From contig NZ_JADLQX010000024.1 in the NCBI RefSeq assembly GCF_015477605.1, positions 47,173-111,172 of the forward strand: a stretch of DNA of 64,000 nucleotides, read 5' to 3'. Below are positions 1 through 7,584 of the stretch, piece by piece (position 1 is the stretch's first letter; each line of letters begins with the position of its first letter). The DNA comes from Nocardia amamiensis. Lineage in GTDB: Bacteria > Actinomycetota > Actinomycetes > Mycobacteriales > Mycobacteriaceae. The notes beneath the pieces are model-generated. The model was not told the origin of the DNA and made no database searches. It saw only the letters and a list, made by a program, of their open reading frames with translations. A program made the translations under genes and the position numbers.

Positions 1-112
1 GGTGGGTGGCGCTCCAGAAGTAGCCGATGGACTTGTCGAAGCGACGCGCCAATTCGTACCCCGAGCCGGCGCGCTCGCTCAGCGATACCAGCAACGCATG
101 CTCGAGTGCCAT
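1..112 (-). CDS. PadR family transcriptional regulator (N-terminus only)
   Basis: Reading leftward from the ATG at 112, the 37 visible residues begin MALEHALLVSLSERAGSGYE and continue through a Phe-Asp-Lys-Ser-Ile-Gly segment to a Phe-Trp-Ser-Ala-Thr-His end. This is the signature N-terminal winged helix of PadR repressors, dimeric DNA-binding proteins that often sense phenolics or drugs. The rest lies outside the window. A perfect inverted repeat at 140-161, just upstream of the start, is the likely autoregulatory operator. The neighbouring MFS gene points the other way and could share this control. The family is clear; the ligand cannot be told from this fragment. Confidence 0.8.
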   Translation of the reverse strand, partial: MALEHALLVSLSERAGSGYELARRFDKSIGYFWSATH

Positions 113-139
113 GGGGTGAGGATAGCCGTGACATTCGGT

Positions 140-161
140 ACTATGCAACTGGGTGCATAGT
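140..161. promoter_or_regulatory. Inverted repeat, probable PadR operator
   Basis: The arms ACTATGCA (140-147) and TGCATAGT (154-161) are perfect complements around a 6-base centre. The site lies 28 bases upstream of the padR start, in the gap between padR and the divergent MFS gene. Known PadR operators are dyads of this size in the same place, so autorepression is the simplest reading (inference). Confidence 0.65.
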
Positions 162-252
162 GAATCTGTGGTGCTGGACCGCGAGTCCGTGCTCGATCAG
201 GCTGGCTCGGCCGTCGCTCGCTTTCCCGCCCACGCCGACGGGCCGCGCCCAT

Positions 253-258
253 TAAGCT
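253..258 (+). promoter_or_regulatory. -10 element, leaderless-type, MFS gene
   Basis: TAAGCT fits the actinobacterial TAnnnT -10 consensus and ends 7 bases before the ATG at 266, so transcription would begin at the start codon. There is no Shine-Dalgarno sequence in front of the gene, which agrees. Confidence 0.45.
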
Positions 259-265
259 GCGCGGC

Positions 266-1633
266 ATGACCGAGGTGAACGCGCGGGCGACGGTCGGGCA
301 GGCCGCCGGGCGCGGGCAGATGGTGGCGTGGGGGCTGTGGGACTGGGGGTCTTCGGCGTTCAACGCCGTCATCCTCACTTTTGTCTTCTCGGTGTATCTC
401 ACCGACAAGGTCGGCGACGACCTGCCCGGCTCGGTCTCCGCCAGCGCTTGGCTGGGCTGGGCGCTGGGTATCGCGGGTCTGATCGTGGCGTTGACCGCGC
501 CCATCAGTGGTCAGCGCTTCGATGCTTCGGCGAAACGCAAGCACTCCCTCGGCGTGCTGACCGCGCTCATGATCGCCGCGATGACGCTGATGTTCTTCGT
601 GCACGACGATTATCGCGACCTGTGGCTGGGCCTCGTGCTGCTGGCGTTCGCGTCGGCCTGCTTCGAGTTGTCGAACATCCCGTACAACGCGATGCTGCGG
701 CAGGTGTCGACTCCGCAGACGGTCGGCCGGGTCTCCGGATTCGGCTGGGCGATGGGCTATTTCGGCGGCATCTTCCTGCTGTTGATCTGCTATTTCGGTT
801 TCATTTCGGGCGAGGGCGACAACCGCGGGCTGCTCGGCGTGCCCACCGACGACGGGCTCAACATCCGCTTGGTCGCGGTACTTGCCGCCGTCTGGTTCGC
901 CGCCTTCGCGCTGCCGGTCATGTTCGCGGTGCCCGAACTGCCCCGCACGGACGCCGATCCCGGCGCGGCGAGCGCCGGGTTCTTCGCCTCGTACCGGGTG
1001 CTCTGGCGTGATTTGCGCGAGCTGTGGGGCACCGACCGTCGCACGATCGGCTTCCTGGCGGCCAGCGCTGTCTTCCGCGACGGTCTCGCCGGGGTGTTCA
1101 CCTTCGGGGCGGTGCTGGCCGTGCGGGTCTACGGCATCGATGACTCGGACGTGCTGCTGTTCGGCATCGCCGCCAATGTGGTTGCCGCGCTGGGGGCGAT
1201 CGTCGCGGGGAGGTTCGACGACGGCGCCGGGCCGAAGATCGTCATCGTGGTGTCGCTGGCCGCGATGCTGGTGTGCGGGCTCGCGCTGCTGGTGGTGTCC
1301 GGCCCGCTGATGTTCTGGATCTTCGGATTGCTGCTCACGGTTTTCGTCGGTCCCGCGCAGGCGTCGGCGCGGTCGTTCCTGGCGCGGCTGGCTCCGCCGG
1401 GCCGCGAGGGTCAGCTCTTCGGCTTGTACACCACCACGGGACGTGCGGTGTCCTTCCTCGCTCCAACCCTTTTCGGATTGTTCGTCTGGCTGTTCGACGC
1501 CGATCGCGCGGGCATCGCCGGGCTGCTCGTCGTGCTCGCGGTTGGCCTCGCGGTGCTGCTGCCCGTGCGGTCGCCGGATCCGGTGGAAGTCCATGAAAAA
1601 CCGACTCCGGAGGAGCCCGGGCCGACCCGTTGA
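266..1633 (+). CDS. MFS transporter, UMF1 type
   Basis: A 455-residue polytopic membrane protein with about twelve hydrophobic segments. The opening WGLWDWGSSAFNAVILTFVF and the later SNIPYNAMLRQVSTP segment are typical of the UMF1 branch of the major facilitator superfamily, which is related to Atg22 vacuolar amino-acid effluxers. The bacterial substrate is unknown. The C-terminus is a short polar tail with a Glu/Pro-rich end. The gene stands alone, divergent from padR and convergent with the TetR gene at 1655, and probably starts leaderless at its ATG. PadR control is possible because the operator at 140-161 lies in the shared upstream region. Confidence 0.85.
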   Translation: MTEVNARATVGQAAGRGQMVAWGLWDWGSSAFNAVILTFVFSVYLTDKVGDDLPGSVSASAWLGWALGIAGLIVALTAPISGQRFDASAKRKHSLGVLTALMIAAMTLMFFVHDDYRDLWLGLVLLAFASACFELSNIPYNAMLRQVSTPQTVGRVSGFGWAMGYFGGIFLLLICYFGFISGEGDNRGLLGVPTDDGLNIRLVAVLAAVWFAAFALPVMFAVPELPRTDADPGAASAGFFASYRVLWRDLRELWGTDRRTIGFLAASAVFRDGLAGVFTFGAVLAVRVYGIDDSDVLLFGIAANVVAALGAIVAGRFDDGAGPKIVIVVSLAAMLVCGLALLVVSGPLMFWIFGLLLTVFVGPAQASARSFLARLAPPGREGQLFGLYTTTGRAVSFLAPTLFGLFVWLFDADRAGIAGLLVVLAVGLAVLLPVRSPDPVEVHEKPTPEEPGPTR

Positions 1634-1654
1634 GATTCGCCGCGCGCGGCCGGG

Positions 1655-2302
1655 TCAGCGCCGCTTCGGTGGCCGCCACGCACCCATGCCCAGTGCGATC
1701 ATCCGCATCTGCTGCACGGTGCGGTCGACGATCGCCTGCTCCTCGCGCGATGCGGCGGACACGTAGGCGGCGATTCCGTCGGTCACCGTCGTCACCATCA
1801 GGTCGGCGGCGATCTCCAGGTCGCGCGGCGTCCAGGAGTCCAGTGCTCTGATCCGGGACAGATCGGCGACGAGTTCCCGGATGATCAACTGGATCTCGCG
1901 GGCGATGGCGGTGCGCAGCGCCGCCGATCCGCCGTGCCGCTCCCTGGTGAGAAAGCCGAACAATTCCCGCTTCGGACCTACCTGCGTGAACACGAATCGC
2001 ACCGTGTCCGACAGGCCCGCGTCGGCGTTGCGGCGCACTTCGCGCAGCGCCAGCCGCAACGCGGTGACGCCGTCGTCCACCAGCGTCGCGCCCAGGTCTT
2101 CCAGCGACGCGAAGTGCCGGTAGAACGCGGTCGGCACGATACCGGCCGATCGGGCGATCTCCCGCAGGCTGAGCGCGGCGAAACCGCGGTCGGCGGCCAG
2201 CGCCAAGGTACCGTCCAGCAGTGCCTGCCTGGTCCGCTCCTTGCGTTCGCCTCGGGTAGCTGCCTGCTCACTCATCCCGGTGAGCATACATCCGTTCACC
2301 AT
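1655..2302 (-). CDS. TetR family repressor, FabR-like
   Basis: A 215-residue one-component regulator with an N-terminal TetR helix-turn-helix (SLREIARSAGIVPTAFYRHF at about 46-65). The whole length, including LTRERHGGSAALRTAIAREI in the ligand domain, resembles E. coli FabR, which represses unsaturated fatty acid genes in response to acyl chain composition. The gene is divergent from a ferredoxin reductase/desaturase operon, and an 18-bp site resembling the FabR operator lies between them at 2382-2399. A role in tuning desaturation is therefore strongly suggested. The start could be any of three ATGs (2302, 2287, 2275), since no ribosome binding site decides it. Confidence 0.85.
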   Translation of the reverse strand: MVNGCMLTGMSEQAATRGERKERTRQALLDGTLALAADRGFAALSLREIARSAGIVPTAFYRHFASLEDLGATLVDDGVTALRLALREVRRNADAGLSDTVRFVFTQVGPKRELFGFLTRERHGGSAALRTAIAREIQLIIRELVADLSRIRALDSWTPRDLEIAADLMVTTVTDGIAAYVSAASREEQAIVDRTVQQMRMIALGMGAWRPPKRR

Positions 2303-2345
2303 TCGGTCTATCCATAACTGTTGTTCGGGTCACAGGTTTTGCCGG

Positions 2346-2399
2346 TTGACACCGGCCCACGGTCATCGTTCACACTAGTTGAGTGTACAGACGTGCACT
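2346..2399 (+). promoter_or_regulatory. Desaturase operon promoter with FabR-like operator
   Basis: A perfect -35 hexamer TTGACA lies at 2346-2351; the matching -10 is weak and lies within about 2369-2378. Directly downstream, AGTGTACAGACGTGCACT (2382-2399) is an imperfect palindrome with arms AGTGTAC and GTGCACT. It resembles the FabR consensus of E. coli (AG-C-GTACA followed by TGTT-type half). A repressor bound here would cover the transcription start. The ribosome binding site GGAGG of the first gene follows at 2429-2433. Confidence 0.6.
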
Positions 2400-2443
2400 G
2401 AAGTGGATCGCACGTCGTCAGCCCGACTGGAGGCGTAGAACGA

Positions 2444-3559
2444 ATGGTGGATCTCGTCAACCTGGTGCAGACCCTGACCTCGCCGCACCCGCTGGATCGG
2501 TATCTGGAACTGGTCCGGCCCACCCTCACCCTGCGGGACATGCGGGCGGAGATCACCCGCGTGCGCCACTCGGCGCCGGGCTCGGTGACGCTCACCCTGC
2601 GTCCGACCAGACAGTGGAAAGGCCATCGGGCGGGACAGTACGTCCAGCTCGGCGTGGTGATCGATGGCGTGCGGCACACCCGGTGCTATTCGCCGGTGAA
2701 TCCGGAAGGCGGTCGCGATCGCCGCATCGAGCTCACGGTGAAAGCCCATCCCGGCGGAGTGGTGTCGCAATTCCTCTATCACGAGGCCGCGCCCGGCATG
2801 GTGGTCGACCTGACGCCCGCCGACGGCGTGTTCCGGCTGCCCGAGCCGCGTCCGGAACGCGTGCTGCTGATCAGCGGTGGCAGCGGCATCACCCCGGTGC
2901 TGTCCATGCTGCGCACGCTGGCCGAAGAGGAGCATCCGGGCGAGGTCGTCTTCCTGCACTACGCGAAGTCACCCGCGGTACTGCCGCACCGGTTCGAACT
3001 CGATGTGATCGCGCGGCAGCACAAGAACTTTCGCATCGAACTGCGGCATCCGTACCGACCGGACAGGCTACGCGTCGACTCCGGTGCGCCGTGGGTGGAC
3101 GTCGCGCATCCGAAGGGCAGCGGGTACTTCGACTACGACGAGCTGGAGCGCGTCGCGCCCTGGTTCGCCGACGCGCAGACCTATGTGTGTGGTCCGCAAT
3201 CGCTGATGGACGCGGTACGCACGATTTACCACGCGGAACAGTTGGACGACCGGCTGCACACCGAGGAGTTCACGCTGTCCGTCGCGCCTGCCGACGCCGG
3301 GCAAGCCCACGGCACGGTGCGCTTCTCGGCGAGCGGGGTGAGCGCCCAGAACAACGGGGCGCCACTGCTGGAGCAGGCGGAATCCGCGGGCCTGAGTCCG
3401 GAGTACGGATGCCGCATGGGGATCTGCTTTTCCTGCACCGCGGTGCGCCGCTCCGGCTGCACGCGCAATCTGCGCACCGGCGAGACCGACAGCGATCCCG
3501 ACCAGCCGATCCAGTTGTGCATCAGCGCGCCGGTCGGCGACGTCGACATCGATATCTGA
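2444..3559 (+). CDS. Ferredoxin reductase for acyl-CoA desaturase (FAD/NAD(P)H/2Fe-2S)
   Basis: A 371-residue flavoprotein of the Rv3230c type. The FAD-binding barrel (about 45-140) contains the Arg-Cys-Tyr-Ser-Pro motif, the NAD(P)H domain has a Ser-Gly-Gly-Ser-Gly-Ile-Thr-Pro motif, and a C-terminal plant-type 2Fe-2S domain has cysteines at 323, 328, 331 and 359. It would pass electrons from NAD(P)H to the membrane desaturase encoded 18 bases downstream. The M. tuberculosis pair Rv3230c/DesA3 does the same for stearoyl-CoA delta-9 desaturation. The ATG has a GGAGG ribosome binding site at suitable distance. Confidence 0.9.
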   Translation: MVDLVNLVQTLTSPHPLDRYLELVRPTLTLRDMRAEITRVRHSAPGSVTLTLRPTRQWKGHRAGQYVQLGVVIDGVRHTRCYSPVNPEGGRDRRIELTVKAHPGGVVSQFLYHEAAPGMVVDLTPADGVFRLPEPRPERVLLISGGSGITPVLSMLRTLAEEEHPGEVVFLHYAKSPAVLPHRFELDVIARQHKNFRIELRHPYRPDRLRVDSGAPWVDVAHPKGSGYFDYDELERVAPWFADAQTYVCGPQSLMDAVRTIYHAEQLDDRLHTEEFTLSVAPADAGQAHGTVRFSASGVSAQNNGAPLLEQAESAGLSPEYGCRMGICFSCTAVRRSGCTRNLRTGETDSDPDQPIQLCISAPVGDVDIDI

Positions 3560-3577
3560 CACCGAAGGGGAGCAACC

Positions 3578-4726
3578 ATGACCATTCTCACCGAAACCGA
3601 ACACGGGCCGCTGGTGCTGAGCCCGGAGCAGATCGAGGAGCTCGGGCGCGAACTCGATGAGCTGCGCGCCGCGATCGTCGCCGATCTCGGCGAGCGCGAC
3701 CGGGAGTACCTGTACTCGATCATCAAAGCGCAGCGCGGCTTCGAGATCGCCGGGCGCGGGCTGATGTATCTCGGCTTCCTTCCGCCGTTCTGGCTGGCCG
3801 CGGTGGCGGCGCTGAGCGTGTCGAAGATCTTGGACAACATGGAGATCGGGCACAACGTGATGCACGGCCAGTACGACTGGATGCGCGAACCGGGACTGAA
3901 TTCCCGTGTGTTCGAGTGGGATACGGTGTGCCCGGCCGACCAGTGGAAGCACTCGCACAACTACCTGCACCACACCTACACCAACATCCACAACAAGGAC
4001 CGCGACATCGGCTACTCCATCCTGCGGATGGACGAAGCACAGGAGTGGAACGCGCTGCGGCTCGGCCAGCCGCTGTATGCCTTCGTGTTGATGGTGCTGT
4101 TCGAGTGGGGGGTGATGGGCCACGATCTCGAGGTCGAGAAGATCTTGCGCGGCGAGCGGAAGTGGCCGGAGGTCAAGCAGCTGATCGTCGGCCAGTGGCG
4201 CAAGGCGGGCAAGCAGGTGGTCAAGGACTATCTGGTGTTCCCGGCGCTGACCGGGCCGCTGTTCTTCCACACGCTGGCCGGCAACGTCGCCGCCAACCTG
4301 GTGCGCAACGTGTGGGCCTTCGCCATCATCTTCTGTGGACACTTCCCGACCGGAGTGCAGACGTTCACCGAGGAAGAGACCGCGGAGGAGACCAGGGGTG
4401 AGTGGTACATCCGCCAGATGCTCGGTTCGGCCAACATTACCGGCAGCAAGCTGTTCCATATCATGTGCGGCAATTTGTCGCACCAGATCGAACACCATCT
4501 GTTTCCGGACCTGCCTGCCAGCCGCTATCCGGAGATGGCGCCGACGGTGCGCGCATTGTGTGAAAAATACGGCCTGCCGTACAACACCGGCCCCCTCGGT
4601 AAGCAGATCGGCTCGGTCTGGAAGAAGATTTTCAAACTCGCGCTGCCGCCGCGCTGGGTGAAGAGCGAGCCCTCGCCCGGTGTTATCGTGATGCGTCAGC
4701 GAAAGGCGAGCGAAGCGGGCGTGTGA
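3578..4726 (+). CDS. Membrane fatty acid (acyl-CoA) desaturase, DesA3-like
   Basis: A 382-residue di-iron integral membrane desaturase. The three histidine boxes are visible: HNVMH at 92-96, HNYLHH at 127-132 and HQIEHH at 302-307, with hydrophobic segments around 62-82 and 260-280. It would insert a cis double bond in a long acyl-CoA, using electrons from the reductase just upstream. The two genes form an operon, and the next small gene abuts its stop codon. Likely control is by the FabR-like repressor at 1655-2302. The family is certain; position specificity (delta-9) is inferred from the DesA3 resemblance. Confidence 0.92.
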   Translation: MTILTETEHGPLVLSPEQIEELGRELDELRAAIVADLGERDREYLYSIIKAQRGFEIAGRGLMYLGFLPPFWLAAVAALSVSKILDNMEIGHNVMHGQYDWMREPGLNSRVFEWDTVCPADQWKHSHNYLHHTYTNIHNKDRDIGYSILRMDEAQEWNALRLGQPLYAFVLMVLFEWGVMGHDLEVEKILRGERKWPEVKQLIVGQWRKAGKQVVKDYLVFPALTGPLFFHTLAGNVAANLVRNVWAFAIIFCGHFPTGVQTFTEEETAEETRGEWYIRQMLGSANITGSKLFHIMCGNLSHQIEHHLFPDLPASRYPEMAPTVRALCEKYGLPYNTGPLGKQIGSVWKKIFKLALPPRWVKSEPSPGVIVMRQRKASEAGV

Positions 4727-5035
4727 ATGATCGGGAAATTCGAAAGCAACAAGGATCTCATTCAAGAATTGACGTCCTCCGGAGCCCGGCACGTCGGCAA
4801 TATCGCCAACATCATCACCGGCACCGTCGCGGAGGTCACGAGGGAGATCGGTGAGTGGATCACCGACGCGATCGAGATGAACGAGGCCGCCGCCGCGGCG
4901 CGCCGGGACGCGGCGGCGCAGCGTGATCTCGGGGACGATTCCGACGACGCCCAGGTCACGAAGCCGCCGGTGGCCGAGACGCCGGGGTTCGTCGACGCCG
5001 AGGTCGTCGACGCCGAGGTCGACGAGACGCGCTGA
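4727..5035 (+). CDS. Small conserved protein of the desaturase operon
   Basis: A 102-residue protein starting on the base after the desaturase stop. Residues 1-55 look amphipathic and helical (MIGKFESNKDLIQELTSSGA onward, with Gly-Asn-Ile-Ala-Asn repeats), and the last 40 residues are acidic and low in complexity (VDAEVVDAEVDE). There is no signal peptide or metal motif. No function is known to me. Its position suggests an accessory or stability factor for the desaturase complex (inference only). Confidence 0.7.
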   Translation: MIGKFESNKDLIQELTSSGARHVGNIANIITGTVAEVTREIGEWITDAIEMNEAAAAARRDAAAQRDLGDDSDDAQVTKPPVAETPGFVDAEVVDAEVDETR

Positions 5036-5587
5036 TCACCACACCGGCAGCCGGCGTCGGTGCTCGATGACGTCGGTGATCAGATCCTGGTAGCCGTCGA
5101 TCAGCTCGGCGAGCCTGGTCCACTGCAGGTGAGCTTCCCCGTCCACCTGCAGTGGATGTGGCCTCATCGTGATGTCGTCGCCCAAAGAATATTGGGCGGC
5201 AATCCATTTCTCCGCGATGCGATCGATCACCGCGCCCAGCGTCTCCGTGTGCAGCGAGGCGCCCGCGCGGTGTTCGATGTGCCCGTCGACCCAGGAGTCT
5301 ATGCGTCCTATCCACTCGGCACGCTGGTCGTCGATGTTCTCCACCAGTTGGGTGCACGCAGCGACCCGCGTGCTGGAGGCTCCGGCGGCGTGCGCCTGCT
5401 CGAGCGCCCGGTGTCGTCGCTCATGGCATTCGGCGAGCGCTCGCGCGGCCTCCAGCACGCAGTGCCGGTGCCGGTCGGCGTCGTCGGGCTCACGAAATGC
5501 GCGAAGCAGTGCGGCGGCCGGTGGTAGCTCTTCGGCTCCGAAGCGGCGCTGCGCGTATTCGGTCGGCATGGTGTACCCCTGCGGCAC
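5036..5587 (-). CDS. DUF4254 domain protein
   Basis: A 183-residue soluble protein, mostly helical. The segment LHTETLGAVIDRIAEKWIAA (about 116-135) and the preceding Asp-Asp-Gln-Arg-Ala-Glu-Trp region match the DUF4254 family, whose biochemical role is unknown. The gene is convergent with the desaturase operon; the two stop codons are adjacent with no spacer. Two in-frame ATGs (5587 and 5569) are possible starts. Confidence 0.75.
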   Translation of the reverse strand: MPQGYTMPTEYAQRRFGAEELPPAAALLRAFREPDDADRHRHCVLEAARALAECHERRHRALEQAHAAGASSTRVAACTQLVENIDDQRAEWIGRIDSWVDGHIEHRAGASLHTETLGAVIDRIAEKWIAAQYSLGDDITMRPHPLQVDGEAHLQWTRLAELIDGYQDLITDVIEHRRRLPVW

Positions 5588-5958
5588 GATCGGAAATCCT
5601 GGCTACGCCAGGGCCGAGGGGGATTTCGGGGAGGGGCGCCCCTCGGCTCCGGCGCAGTCCCGAACCCGGATGGCCATCCCACAGTCCACCAGCACGGCAG
5701 AGAAACCGGGAAATCCGCGACGATGCGAGAGAAGACGGTCCGAGAAAATCGGGACACTTTCAGGAAAGCGCGGCAGCCGAAGCCACGCAATAGGGTGATG
5801 GACGAATCCGAAAGCTGCCGGGAAATCGTTATGTTCCGTTACGGATCGGTCACCTGGGGGCTGCGAGCGGTCGCGCATCCGCGCGAATAGCCGAGCGCAT
5901 TGGTGGCAACCCGATCCGGCGCCGCGGCTGCGCGTCCGGGTTCGATCGGCTAGCCTCG
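5588..5958. other. Intergenic region with two hairpins
   Basis: No convincing gene is seen in these 371 bases. Right upstream of the DUF4254 gene are a tight hairpin, CCTGGC-TAC-GCCAGG (5598-5612), and directly next to it a 9-bp stem GCCGAGGGG (5613-5621) with CCCCTCGGC (5639-5647). They could be terminators or a structured leader. The rest has no recognisable signal until the -10 at 5951. Confidence 0.4.
5951..5956 (+). promoter_or_regulatory. -10 element, leaderless-type, gene at 5965
   Basis: TAGCCT lies 8 bases before the GTG at 5965. This favours that GTG over the one at 5959 as a leaderless start. Confidence 0.35.
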
Positions 5959-5964
5959 GTGTTC

Positions 5965-6285
5965 GTGCCCGCCTACGTGTCATCGCCCGAGTTGACATTC
6001 GGGTTCATGTTCGCGCTGGAAGACCCCGAGCGAATCGCGGAGGTCGTGCGCACGCTGATCGTCCGCAAAACCGTCTCGGTCTTCCGTCTCGCCCGGCTGT
6101 CCGACGACGACGGCCCGCCGGAACGTTACGTGGTCAACTGGGCGGTCATCCCGCAGATCTCCATCACCACCGCCGCTCCGGATCAGGATGAGCTCCGCGC
6201 CACCCGCACCATGCTGGTCAACGCATTTCTCGGCGAGGACGGCGAAGTCAGCCTGTACTCGGCGCAGTCGAACGGACCTGTCTGA
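5965..6285 (+). CDS. Conserved hypothetical protein, 106 aa
   Basis: A short soluble protein with alternating hydrophobic beta-type stretches (KTVSVFRLARL, YVVNWAVIPQISITT) and no transmembrane segment. Codon use is normal for the genome. No family is recognised. A GTG at 5959 is an alternative start in the same frame. It lies between DUF4254 and a broken Excalibur gene on the opposite strand, with no operon partner. Confidence 0.5.
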   Translation: MPAYVSSPELTFGFMFALEDPERIAEVVRTLIVRKTVSVFRLARLSDDDGPPERYVVNWAVIPQISITTAAPDQDELRATRTMLVNAFLGEDGEVSLYSAQSNGPV

Positions 6286-6347
6286 CCGATCCCCCGAGGT
6301 AGCGGCCGGGCGGCCGACCCGATCGGTGGAGCCGCTCCGCGCGATGG

Positions 6348-6576
6348 TCAGCGGGGGATGACGGACGGCCGAACCGCGCAGGCCGTGCCGTCCAACTGGT
6401 CCAGCCGGATCGAGTAGCCGGGGTCGTTTCGCCGCACCGGCGCCTTCCCCGTAGCCCGCGCCTCGGCGCAATCCCGGAATGGCTGCTGCGGTGTGGTGGA
6501 GGTGGCCGCGGGGCGACACCAGCACGGCGATCATCAGTACACCGACGACCACCACAACCGGACGAGATTTGCGCAT
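6348..6576 (-). pseudogene. Secreted Excalibur-domain protein, frameshifted
   Basis: From the ATG at 6576, with GGAGG ten bases upstream, the frame encodes a signal peptide (MRKSRPVVVVVGVLMIAVLV). The next frame then encodes an Excalibur calcium-binding-like domain ending at 6348: FRDCAEARATGKAPVRRNDP, then Gly-Tyr-Ser, and a Leu-Asp-Gln-Leu-Asp-Gly-Thr-Ala-Cys motif. The two parts join only if one base is gained or lost. The run of four G on the top strand at 6510-6513 is the obvious slip site. It is either a real pseudogene or a sequencing error. The intact protein would be about 75 residues and exported. Confidence 0.65.
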
Positions 6577-6854
6577 AACCGAGTTGCCTCCAGGGTCAAC
6601 GCGATTGGTCGAAATGTCCGTCAGTATTCATGTCGCCGTGGCGTAGTGCGATTCGCGGGCACTGCCGGCAAGGCTGCCGGCGCTGGGCTGCGCGGGCGTT
6701 GCGGCAGGGCCGTCGCGCGCCACGCCATGCTGCACCGATTTGTTGGCGTGTCGGTATCGGATGGTGCCGTTTCCGAATGACCGGATGCGCCACAATCAGG
6801 ACATACCGCACTGTTTGTGGCCTGAATCACAAACAACCGGAAGGAGTGTCGATC

Positions 6855-7532
6855 ATGGAACCTGAGAAGTCCGTCGCGGCGGCCGACCCGATTCGCGTTC
6901 GGGGAGATCTGGACCCGGAGCTGTCGCGGTGGATGTGGCTGGTCAAGTGGCTATTGGCCATCCCGCACTACATCGTGCTGTTCTTCCTGCACGTCGCGTA
7001 CCTGGTCCTCACGATCGTCGCCTTCTTCGCGATCCTGATCACCGGCACGTACCCGCGGGCGCTGTTCGACTTCAATGTCGGTGTCATGCGCTGGGGCTGG
7101 CGGGTCACGTTCTACGCGTTGTCGGTGCTCGGCACCGACAAGTACCCGCCGTTCAGCTTGCAGCCGAGCGCGGAGTATCCGGCCGATCTGGAAATCGACT
7201 ATCCGGACACCCTGCACCGCGGCTTGGTGCTGGTGAAATGGTGGCTGCTGGCTATTCCGCACTACCTGATCGTCGGCGCGATGGTGAGCGGAGGAGTCGC
7301 GATCGGGATGAGCGGCGGCGACGATTGGAGCGGTCCCTCCTTCCCGCTGATGAGCATTCTGCTGATCGTCGCGCTGATCGCGCTGCTGTTCACGGCGCGC
7401 TACCCGCAGGGCGTCTACGACTTCGTGATGGGCATCAACCGCTGGATCATTCGCGTTCAGGCCTACGCAAGTCTGATGCGCGACGAGTATCCGCCGTTCC
7501 GGCTCGACCAAGGGCCACGCGAAGCCGACTGA
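6855..7532 (+). CDS. DUF4389 membrane protein
   Basis: A 225-residue membrane protein with two related halves, each beginning with a Leu-Val-Lys-Trp-Trp-Leu-Leu-Ala-Ile-Pro-His-Tyr-like segment (about 28-40 and 122-135). A Tyr-Pro motif, then Asp-Phe, and a Tyr-Pro-Pro-Phe follow in each half. This duplicated pattern is DUF4389, a family of unknown function common in actinobacteria. The ATG at 6855 has an AAGGAG-type binding site at 6840-6845. The 278 bases before it hold no gene I can support. Transcription probably ends at the hairpin at 7557-7584. Confidence 0.85.
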   Translation: MEPEKSVAAADPIRVRGDLDPELSRWMWLVKWLLAIPHYIVLFFLHVAYLVLTIVAFFAILITGTYPRALFDFNVGVMRWGWRVTFYALSVLGTDKYPPFSLQPSAEYPADLEIDYPDTLHRGLVLVKWWLLAIPHYLIVGAMVSGGVAIGMSGGDDWSGPSFPLMSILLIVALIALLFTARYPQGVYDFVMGINRWIIRVQAYASLMRDEYPPFRLDQGPREAD

Positions 7533-7556
7533 ACCCGGATGCCGGTCATCCATAGT

Positions 7557-7584
7557 GAATCCGCCCGCCTCAGCGGGCGGATTC
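7557..7584. terminator. Bidirectional hairpin terminator
   Basis: A perfect 12-bp stem, GAATCCGCCCGC (7557-7568) with GCGGGCGGATTC (7573-7584), and a 4-base loop lie between convergent genes. The TGA of the ABC ATPase gene (7570-7572) sits in the loop, so the last codons of that gene are part of the stem. Confidence 0.75.
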
